Part shown: one piece after another, positions 1 to 4,845 of the stretch
Numbering within the stretch: the stretch's first letter is position 1
How the letters are laid out: every line of letters starts with the position of its first letter
Source: Deltaproteobacteria bacterium
GTDB lineage: Bacteria; Myxococcota_A; Polyangia; Palsa-1104; JAEUJZ01
Reading direction: 5' to 3'
Length of the DNA: 6,107 nt
NCBI GenBank assembly: GCA_017990795.1
Contig: JAGNNG010000128.1
Span: 1 to 6,107 of the forward strand
Translations under genes and position numbers: made by a program
The notes under the pieces: model-generated
What the model was told of the DNA's origin: nothing
The model's database searches: none
Seen by the model: only the letters and a program-made list of their open reading frames with translations

Positions 1-1
1 G

Positions 2-1837
2 TTTGAAGTGGTGCTGACCGACAAGGCGCAGCGCGCCGAGCACCGACCGGTGGTGACGGTCGAAGTGGCGCGGCCGCTGCTGGAGCGCTCGTGGGTCAAT
101 GCGCGCATCCAGCGTCTGATGCACCAGCGCGACAAGCTGGCCGAGAGCGATCCCGACCTGCGCGATGCGCTAAAGCACCAGATTGTCGACCTGTCGACCA
201 AGTTCCGCGTGCTGTCCGACTTTACGGCGCTGCTGGTGCTAGAGACCGAGCAAGACTACGCCCGCTTCCGCATCGATCGTCGCGCGCTCTCTGACATCAT
301 GACCGTCGGAGCGACCGGGATTGAGCTGCTGGGTCGCAAGGGCATGGCGCTGCAGACTCCGGTGACGCCACCACCGTCGCGCTGGGTGCAAAAAGCGATG
401 GAGTCGGAAGGTGGAGCAGCCGCTACCGGCTCAAGCAACGTTGCTGCGCCCCGTAGTGAGTCGATGAAGAAAAAGGCGGCCCCGATGCGCGGTGGCAGCC
501 AAGGTGGCTTCGGTGGCGCTGCAGACGGTGTAGCGGGCGGAATGGCTGCAGGCCCGAGGCCAATGGCTCCTGGTGCGCCGCCACCGCCACCTGCACCATC
601 GCCCGTCGCCAGCTCGGCGCCACGACCCGAGATGCGTCCGTCCGCAGCCCCCAAGCTCGACGTTGCCAGAGATGAGTCCAAGCGCGAGCGCAGCAAAGAC
701 GCAGCCCCAGCCCGGGTCATGCAGGAAGAGCGCGCCTCTAGACCCGCCCCCGAGCCAGTGGAGCGTCCTCGTCCACGCCCGAGCGGATCGGCAGGGAAGG
801 CTGCGATCCAGCGTCGTCCCGACGCCGTGCTTGACCTGTTTGCTAGCGACCCACCACCACCACCACCACCGCCACCACCACCGCCCGTGGTGCAGCCCGA
901 GGTGGAGCCTTACGAGGGCAAGCTGTACGAGGTCATGAACCTGCTGCGCGGCGGCAAGATCAAAGACGCGCTGCGTAGTGCTCAGGCTTGGCGAGACAGC
1001 GATGCGGGTGACGTGCTGGCCCTGATCGGCCTGGGCGAAGCCTACGAGGCACTGGGTCAGAAGAAGAATGCCGCGCGCGCTTACGGCTCGCTGATTGATC
1101 TGTTCCCCGGTCGCGCCGACCTGCGCCGCTTTGCCGGCTCGCGCCTGGAGCGCCTGGGCAGCGACGGTCTGGTGCTGGCTGCCGACACCTTCGCGCAAGC
1201 CAAGGCGCAGCGTCCGGATCACCCTGCCAGCCACCGCATGCTCGCCTACGCCCTGCTCCGCTCGGGCAAGCCCGCCGAGGCCTTTGAGGCCATCGTCGCT
1301 GGTGCCACCCGCAGCTACCCAAGTGGCCGCTTCGCCGGGGTCATCCAGATCCTGCAGGAAGATGTTGGTCTTATCGCCGCCGCGTGGATCAAAAAGCAGC
1401 CGAACTCACGGCCTCAGATCGAGCAGCGCCTGGCGTCGCTGGGCCTGCAGCTCGCGACCACGCCTTCGCTGCGCTTTGTGCTGAACTGGGAGACCGATGC
1501 CAACGACGTGGACTTCCACATCTACGACGGTCAGCGCGGCCATGCCTACTACGGCGCGCGCGCCCTGCCCTCCGGTGGTGAGCTGTATGCCGATGTCACC
1601 ACCGGCTACGGCCCCGAGTGCTTCACCATCCTGGGCCCCAGCAAGCAGCGCACCTACCCGTACAAGCTGCAGGCCCACTACTACTCACGTGGGCCCATGG
1701 GCTATGGCATGGGCAAGCTGGAAGTCATCGAGCACGACGGCCAGGGCGGCCTACGCTTCTCTGAGCGCCCGTTTGTCATCATGGTCGACCGCGCTTTTGT
1801 GAACCTGGGCGAGGTTCGCGGCCCACTCTCCGAGTAG
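2..1837 (+). CDS. VIT/vWA-type protein, C-terminal part: Pro-rich linker, TPR-like region and DUF2135 domain (5' partial)
   Basis: The frame is open to the left edge (codons for Phe-Glu precede the GTG at 8), so the true start lies upstream. Residues are numbered from that GTG. Residues ~18-100, with LLERSWVNARIQRLM and later FRVLSDFTALLVLE, resemble the helical segment that follows the vWA domain in VIT (inter-alpha-trypsin-like) proteins; the VIT and vWA domains themselves would be off-window. Residues ~130-295 are low-complexity Ala/Gly/Pro/Arg and include 12 consecutive prolines at 282-293. Residues ~300-465 are helical with TPR-like periodicity (GLGEAYEALGQKKNAARAY; later LAYALLRSGKPAEAFEA). 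Residues ~488-607 match DUF2135/YfaP: LRFVLNWETDANDVDFHIYD, then LPSGGELYADVTTGYGPE and a HYYSRGP segment. The family's biochemical role is unknown; an envelope scaffold or protein-binding role is inference. The gene ends in TAG and is followed by a hairpin. Domain order is seen; the VIT assignment rests on a short segment. Confidence 0.85.
   Translation, partial: FEVVLTDKAQRAEHRPVVTVEVARPLLERSWVNARIQRLMHQRDKLAESDPDLRDALKHQIVDLSTKFRVLSDFTALLVLETEQDYARFRIDRRALSDIMTVGATGIELLGRKGMALQTPVTPPPSRWVQKAMESEGGAAATGSSNVAAPRSESMKKKAAPMRGGSQGGFGGAADGVAGGMAAGPRPMAPGAPPPPPAPSPVASSAPRPEMRPSAAPKLDVARDESKRERSKDAAPARVMQEERASRPAPEPVERPRPRPSGSAGKAAIQRRPDAVLDLFASDPPPPPPPPPPPPVVQPEVEPYEGKLYEVMNLLRGGKIKDALRSAQAWRDSDAGDVLALIGLGEAYEALGQKKNAARAYGSLIDLFPGRADLRRFAGSRLERLGSDGLVLAADTFAQAKAQRPDHPASHRMLAYALLRSGKPAEAFEAIVAGATRSYPSGRFAGVIQILQEDVGLIAAAWIKKQPNSRPQIEQRLASLGLQLATTPSLRFVLNWETDANDVDFHIYDGQRGHAYYGARALPSGGELYADVTTGYGPECFTILGPSKQRTYPYKLQAHYYSRGPMGYGMGKLEVIEHDGQGGLRFSERPFVIMVDRAFVNLGEVRGPLSE
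851..886 (+). repeat. CCA-triplet microsatellite encoding 12 prolines
   Basis: Twelve in-frame proline codons (six CCA, CCG, three CCA, CCG, CCC) form an imperfect trinucleotide repeat within the linker of the VIT-type gene. A run this long is expected to stall ribosomes unless EF-P acts (established for polyproline). Length change by slippage would keep the reading frame and only alter the linker length. Confidence 0.9.
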
Positions 1838-1844
1838 CTTCCGA

Positions 1845-1887
1845 GCAGCGCTGCCCACCTACTGCGGCAGCGCTTTCTTCCCGTTTT
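1845..1887 (+). terminator. Probable intrinsic terminator of the VIT-type gene
   Basis: AGCGCTGCC (1847-1855) pairs perfectly with GGCAGCGCT (1866-1874), giving a 9-bp GC-rich stem with a 10-nt loop. It begins 9 nt after the stop codon. A T-rich but interrupted tail (TTTCTTCCCGTTTT from 1874) follows. The left arm lies inside a 10-bp palindrome, GCAGCGCTGC (1845-1854), so it could also self-pair or act as a protein-binding site. The imperfect T tract lowers confidence. Confidence 0.6.
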
Positions 1888-1940
1888 CCCCCACTTACGC
1901 AACACCGCCGGCTTTTGTGAGGACAGCGCTCCCCAGCACA

Positions 1941-2014
1941 CTGTCATTTCGACCGGCATTTGCCCGTTTCTGACCGTTTTTGGCCAGTTTTGGCTGTTTC
2001 TGGTCATTTTGGCC
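1941..2014. repeat. Phased T-tract array with ~10-bp period (degenerate decamer repeat)
   Basis: Seven T-tracts start at 1947, 1959, 1967, 1977, 1988, 1997 and 2007, an average spacing of 10 bp. The units approximate TGGCC(A/G)TTTT or TG(A/G)CCGTTT(T/C). The array is near one helical turn per unit, as in intrinsically bent DNA. It also holds an inverted pair, TGACC (1971-1975) and GGTCA (2002-2006), and the palindrome TGGCCA (1981-1986). It lies about 75-148 bp upstream of the start site predicted from the sigma-54 promoter. The bending and regulatory roles are inferred. Confidence 0.7.
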
Positions 2015-2062
2015 CGCCCCGGCTGCTGCCAGTAGGTCCAGGTTTCCAGGGCTTGCGCGAGC

Positions 2063-2077
2063 TGGCACAGCCATTGC
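2063..2077 (+). promoter_or_regulatory. Sigma-54 (-24/-12) promoter candidate
   Basis: TGGCACAGCCATTGC matches the sigma-54 core TGGCAC-N5-TTGC at all ten specified positions. The GG and GC dinucleotides are separated by exactly 10 nt. The predicted transcription start is near 2089, giving a ~41-nt leader to the ATG at 2130 with its own Shine-Dalgarno. Such promoters require an AAA+ enhancer-binding protein acting from upstream sites (established). The positions beyond the core deviate: A instead of G after TGGCAC, and G after TTGC. Confidence 0.65.
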
Positions 2078-2116
2078 GATAGTGACTCTCCAGCTGGGCT
2101 GCACGCCCACGCTGCT

Positions 2117-2123
2117 GGGAGGA
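2117..2123 (+). promoter_or_regulatory. Shine-Dalgarno fixing the ATG at 2130
   Basis: GGGAGGA ends 6 nt before the ATG at 2130. It selects this start over the upstream in-frame TTG at 1980, which would lie inside the T-tract array and upstream of the sigma-54 promoter candidate. Confidence 0.8.
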
Positions 2124-2129
2124 CCGCTC

Positions 2130-2948
2130 ATGTTGTTTGCCAAGAGCCATCGCCGCTGCTGCTTCGTCTCGGGTCTGCTGCTGGTTTCAGTCTTTACGTT
2201 GCTGCAGCCCGCTTCTGCGCAGACACTCGCGGCCCCGGTGACGCCCCAGCCCGCCGCACCAGCATCGCCACCGGCCAGCCCAGATTCGCAGCAAGCAGAG
2301 GTGGTGTTCGCCGCCCAGCCGCTGCCCTCTCCCAGTGTGCTCACGCAGCTGGCGCGGACCCCGACCGAGCACGAGGACGCAGCCAACGTATCCGAGACCC
2401 AGGCCCGCACCCACGCCGCCGCTGCCCTGCTGCCCACCCTTGAGGCCCAGACCCTGTTTGCAGCCAGCACCGACGACGACAGCAACAGCTGCAGCACCCT
2501 GGCACAGCTGGCCACGCAGCTACAGGACCGCTGTCACAAAGGCACGCTGCGACCTGGCGACCGGCAGCTGGTCTCACGTCTGCTGCACAGCGCTGGCGAG
2601 CCTCACCGCACCGAGTCATGGTCCAAAGACACCGAGCGCTTGTTCTCCCTGGCGACCTGCGCCGGAAGCGTGCGCGAGCAGCAGGAAGTCGTTGAAGCCG
2701 CGCTGCAAGCCGCCACCGCCAGCCTGGCCCACCCCAGCCTGGCCGCGCAGCAGCAGCAACACGCCCAGCGCGCGCACTGGCTGTGGAGCTATCGCCTGAC
2801 CGCGCTCAAGCTGGCGCACGGGCAGCAGCGTCAGGCCGAAGCCGCGCTGTATCGCCTGCAGCAGACCGCCCCGACGCAAGAGCTGCAAGCCAAGGTCGCC
2901 GGTGCCCGCCAGTTGCTCCGCCTCTCTCGCACTCCCTCCGCCCAGTAG
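2130..2948 (+). CDS. Secreted helical Gln/Ala-rich protein of unknown function
   Basis: A 272-residue protein with a Sec signal peptide: a basic n-region (KSHRR), a hydrophobic core SGLLLVSVFTLL, and a likely signal peptidase I site after ASA at residue 30. There is no lipobox, so it should be released to the periplasm or outside. Residues ~31-60 are a Pro/Ala/Ser linker. From ~85 to the end the protein is predominantly helical, rich in Ala, Gln and Leu. It has a QQQQ run and a C-terminal helix pair (LTALKLAHGQQRQAEAALYRL) that looks TPR-like, though no canonical TPR can be proved. Cysteines occur in DSNSCSTL, DRCHKG and ATCAGS. I do not recognise the family. The ATG is chosen from the Shine-Dalgarno and the signal peptide. 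It stands alone on its strand, behind a hairpin and a sigma-54 promoter candidate, so it is probably monocistronic and activator-dependent. Its stop is 7 bp from the convergent arfB stop. Confidence 0.8.
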   Translation: MLFAKSHRRCCFVSGLLLVSVFTLLQPASAQTLAAPVTPQPAAPASPPASPDSQQAEVVFAAQPLPSPSVLTQLARTPTEHEDAANVSETQARTHAAAALLPTLEAQTLFAASTDDDSNSCSTLAQLATQLQDRCHKGTLRPGDRQLVSRLLHSAGEPHRTESWSKDTERLFSLATCAGSVREQQEVVEAALQAATASLAHPSLAAQQQQHAQRAHWLWSYRLTALKLAHGQQRQAEAALYRLQQTAPTQELQAKVAGARQLLRLSRTPSAQ

Positions 2949-2955
2949 CCTGCTG

Positions 2956-3390
2956 CTAATCGGAGTAGTCTTTGCGGCTGGTGCGCTCCCGCTTGCGCTC
3001 GCCGACGACGCGCTTTTCGTCCATGCGCCGCGCCTTGGCCGCCCGCGAAGGTCGAGTAGGCCGACGCGGTGGCGGCACATACAGCGCCCGCCGAATCAGC
3101 TCCACCAGCTTGGCCCGGGCATCCTCCAGGTTGCGCAGCTGGTCCCGCGTCAGCTGACTGGTTACCAGCAGCTTGCCCTCAGCATCGATGCGCCAGCCCG
3201 CCAACGACCGCAGCCGCGCCTTGGTGTCTTCCGATAGTGAGCGCGTCGCCGCCAGGTCAAACCGCAGCTCTACTTTCGACGCCACCTTGTTTACGTTTTG
3301 TCCGCCCGGTCCGCCCGAGCGCGCAGCCGTCCATGACAGCTCGGCGGCGGGGATGGTGATGCGGTCGTTTACCTGCAGCGGCATGTTCAT
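2956..3390 (-). CDS. arfB: Alternative ribosome-rescue peptidyl-tRNA hydrolase ArfB
   Basis: A 144-residue protein of the ArfB/YaeJ class I release-factor family (E. coli ArfB is 140 residues). It enters ribosomes stalled without a stop codon and hydrolyses the peptidyl-tRNA. The catalytic GGQ is at residues 29-31 within SGGPGGQNVNK, followed by the family's VASKVELRFD segment. The C-terminus is a basic tail (RRPTRPSRAAKARRMDEKR and onward) of the type that occupies the mRNA entry channel in ArfB; the release-factor domains for stop-codon recognition are absent. The start is placed at the ATG at 3390 (MNMPLQVND) because the family begins about 10 residues before the conserved 'I.IP..EL' strand. 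The Met at 3384 is an equally possible start. The in-frame ATG at 3456 would add 22 unconserved-looking residues. The ribosome-binding site is weak. Identity is secure; the exact start is not. Confidence 0.95.
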   Translation of the reverse strand: MNMPLQVNDRITIPAAELSWTAARSGGPGGQNVNKVASKVELRFDLAATRSLSEDTKARLRSLAGWRIDAEGKLLVTSQLTRDQLRNLEDARAKLVELIRRALYVPPPRRPTRPSRAAKARRMDEKRVVGERKRERTSRKDYSD

Positions 3391-3400
3391 AACGCCGCCG

Positions 3401-3406
3401 AGTATA
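3401..3406 (-). promoter_or_regulatory. Possible -10 element of arfB
   Basis: On the minus strand TATACT (3406 down to 3401) differs from TATAAT at one base. It lies only 10 nt before the ATG at 3390, so a transcript from it would be nearly leaderless. No good -35 is visible at 16-19 bp. Low confidence. Confidence 0.3.
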
Positions 3407-3526
3407 TGCTGCGCCCTGCCCTCGCTGCATAGCGAACCTTGCGCGACCCCCGACACGCGGTCTCGGGCTGCGGCGATGGCGGCCAGGAGGCAGAGACACT
3501 CGGGCCAATTCGCTGTGCTTTTGGGC

Positions 3527-3573
3527 GGCCCTGCCAGCGTCCAGCCAACTACGCTACAGTCAGGCTGGCGGCC
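3527..3573. repeat. Bulged inverted repeat upstream of the propeller operon
   Basis: GGCC-CT-GCCAGC (3527-3538) pairs with GCTGGC-GGCC (3564-3573): ten base pairs with a 2-nt bulge and a 25-nt loop. CCAGCC (3541-3546) offers an alternative partner for GGCTGG (3563-3568). It overlaps the candidate promoter, so it could be an operator or an RNA structure. GC-rich DNA makes chance pairings common. Confidence 0.35.
3531..3560 (+). promoter_or_regulatory. Weak sigma-70-like promoter candidate for the propeller operon
   Basis: CTGCCA (3531-3536, 4 of 6 to TTGACA), an 18-bp spacer, then TACAGT (3555-3560, 4 of 6 to TATAAT). It would give a leader of about 130 nt. It is the best pair I found in the region, but each half is only a moderate match. 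Confidence 0.25.
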
Positions 3574-3685
3574 TCAGTGAAGGTGGGTGGGGTCAGGCTG
3601 CCGCTGCTCAGGAATCCGGTGCCGCAACAGTCGCGATGCTCGATCGCCACTTGCCGGAAACCAGTTGGCTGTCTGCTCGCGAAGC

Positions 3686-3693
3686 AAGGAGGA
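3686..3693 (+). promoter_or_regulatory. Shine-Dalgarno fixing the ATG at 3700
   Basis: AAGGAGGA ends 6 nt before the ATG at 3700, a near-perfect ribosome-binding site. It selects this start over the longer frame beginning at 3439. Confidence 0.9.
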
Positions 3694-3699
3694 CATTGG

Positions 3700-4797
3700 A
3701 TGCGTCTGCAAGGACTCAAGCTAGGCCTTGGCGTGGGGCTGCTGCTGGCGACGGGCTGTGGGCAGCTGTGGCGACCGTTTTTGGAAGCCTCAAGCTGCGA
3801 ACCCAGCGCAAACTGTGCGACGGAAGACCTGAGCGTACCGACAGAGCCACCGATGGTGGTCTGGTCCAAGCAAGGCCCTCCAAACGGGCTCGCGGCGGAC
3901 CTTTATGCCGTGGCTGCGGGTGCCGATAACGAAGTGATGGTCGGTGGCGACAACGGCACCTTCTGGCGCTACAAGGCCGGCGGAGCCTGGAGCAGTCCTC
4001 TCGCGGTCAACTCCAAGCGCGTGCGCAGCCTGTATACGCATGGTCAAGGTCAGAGCTGGGCCGCCGGAGACGCCGCCACAGTGCAGGTATGGAACGGCAC
4101 CGGCTGGGCACGCAATCCGCCGCCGGGAACGCTGTATCCGTCGCTGAGCAGCATCTGGGTTGACCCCCAAAAGAGCATCTGGACCGTCGGCAGCAGCAAC
4201 ACGATCTACGTCTTTAACGGCATCACCGGCGGCTGGGGCTCGATGCCGTCACCTGGCCCGGCAGGCGAGACGCTGACGGCGGTGACGGGAGCAGGTCCGT
4301 ACCTGCGCTGGCTGGCCAGTGACCATGCCACCGTCTACCAGTGGGATGGCGCGGCTTTTTCGACCCTGCCTGCGACTCCGACGGTGGTGCGCTCGATGTG
4401 GGCAGCAAGCGAAACCGAGCTGTGGGTCGCAGGCGATGCGGGCATGATCCTGCGCCGCACAACTGCTGGCTGGGAGCCGCAGGCACTTCCCGGTCTAGTT
4501 AGCGCCCGTCGCATCAACAGCATCGTCGGCAACGGCCAGGGCAAGCTGTGGGCCGTCGGCGAAGGCGGGCTGGTCCTGCACTTTGACGGCAGCCGCTGGC
4601 GACTAGAGGACGCGGCCACCACCGTCGAGCTTACCGCCGTCAGTGTCCCGCTGGGTCGCGAAGACGCCTGGCTGGTCGGCCTGCAGAGCACCATCCGCTA
4701 TCGCGCACCGTCGCTGCCCGTGGTGCTTCTGGACCTGGGAGTGCCAAGCGATCTGCCGACTGTCGACCTGAGCAAGTCTGACTTTCCAGTGCTGTAG
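3700..4797 (+). CDS. Lipoprotein with predicted seven-bladed beta-propeller (paralog 1)
   Basis: A 365-residue lipoprotein. The signal peptide has a basic start (MRLQGLK), a hydrophobic core and the lipobox LATGC, so Cys20 is lipidated; Gly at +2 fits export onward to the outer membrane, though this sorting is inferred. After CGQLWRPFLE comes a short linker with a C-x5-C pair (Cys33, Cys39). Seven internal repeats of 29-43 residues begin near residues 67, 107, 148, 191, 229, 270 and 309. Each has the pattern hydrophobic-x-S/A-hydrophobic, then D/E-x-x-W-x-x-G-D/S-x-G, then a second strand ending in a W/F-rich turn (e.g. RSMWAASETELWVAGDAG). This resembles the YCF48/BNR-like propeller repeats abundant in myxobacterial surface proteins; no catalytic residues are recognisable. 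A 28-residue tail (SLPVVLLDLG...) has no counterpart in its paralog. It is the first gene of a two-gene operon. The ligand is unknown. Confidence 0.85.
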   Translation: MRLQGLKLGLGVGLLLATGCGQLWRPFLEASSCEPSANCATEDLSVPTEPPMVVWSKQGPPNGLAADLYAVAAGADNEVMVGGDNGTFWRYKAGGAWSSPLAVNSKRVRSLYTHGQGQSWAAGDAATVQVWNGTGWARNPPPGTLYPSLSSIWVDPQKSIWTVGSSNTIYVFNGITGGWGSMPSPGPAGETLTAVTGAGPYLRWLASDHATVYQWDGAAFSTLPATPTVVRSMWAASETELWVAGDAGMILRRTTAGWEPQALPGLVSARRINSIVGNGQGKLWAVGEGGLVLHFDGSRWRLEDAATTVELTAVSVPLGREDAWLVGLQSTIRYRAPSLPVVLLDLGVPSDLPTVDLSKSDFPVL

Positions 4798-4832
4798 TCG
4801 CCACAACCTCAGACCCTAGCCTGCTGGGTAAC

Positions 4833-4838
4833 AAGGAG
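4833..4838 (+). promoter_or_regulatory. Shine-Dalgarno of the second propeller gene
   Basis: AAGGAG lies 7 nt before the ATG at 4846. The 48-bp gap after the previous stop shows no terminator, supporting co-transcription. Confidence 0.85.
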
Positions 4839-4845
4839 CATTTTT

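Larger units (their letters stand above)
3391..3699. other. Divergent intergenic region between arfB and the propeller operon
   Basis: These 309 bp hold no convincing gene. The open frame running through them toward 3700 gives a composition unlike a protein N-terminus, with no Shine-Dalgarno at its start. The region should contain the promoters of both divergent units. A bulged inverted repeat and a weak -35/-10 pair in its middle are listed separately. The last ~100 bp would be the operon leader. Confidence 0.6.

Noticed and set aside
573..938. Plus-strand frame with a His-rich run (metal-binding look)
   Set aside because: The His run is the CAC reading of the same CCA repeat in another frame; the gene in the proline frame is clearly the real one.
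431..1234. 267-codon minus-strand frame opposite the VIT-type gene, with a Trp run
   Set aside because: It is the antisense shadow of the Pro-rich linker and TPR region; the Trp-rich run is simply the complement of the CCA repeat, and there is no domain or ribosome-binding site.
1941..2014. Short repeats as a possible CRISPR array
   Set aside because: The units are ~10 bp, degenerate and lack spacers, so the geometry is wrong for CRISPR.
2053..2083. Sigma-70 promoter TTGCGC-N19-GATAGT before the secreted protein
   Set aside because: -35 matches only 3 of 6 and the spacer is long; the overlapping -24/-12 element is a far better match.
1980..2129. 50-codon N-terminal extension of the secreted protein starting at a TTG
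   Set aside because: It would start inside the T-tract array and upstream of the promoter candidate, has no Shine-Dalgarno, and would bury the clear signal peptide that begins at 2130.
1895..2515. 206-codon minus-strand frame reading through the T-tract array and the secreted-protein gene
   Set aside because: The repeated Gln/Lys/Asn peptides reflect the decamer repeat; the rest is the shadow of the signal-peptide gene, and no ribosome-binding site was seen.
3391..3456. 22-codon N-terminal extension of ArfB
   Set aside because: The ArfB family begins close to the strand before the GGQ domain; the extra residues look like translated intergenic DNA.
3667..3681. GG-N10-GC element resembling a second sigma-54 promoter before the first propeller gene
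   Set aside because: The flanking bases do not match TGGCAC or TTGC, and transcription would start inside the Shine-Dalgarno.
3439..3699. 87-codon N-terminal extension of the first propeller lipoprotein
   Set aside because: The ATG at 3700 has a near-perfect Shine-Dalgarno and begins a textbook lipoprotein signal peptide; the extension would make the lipobox internal.
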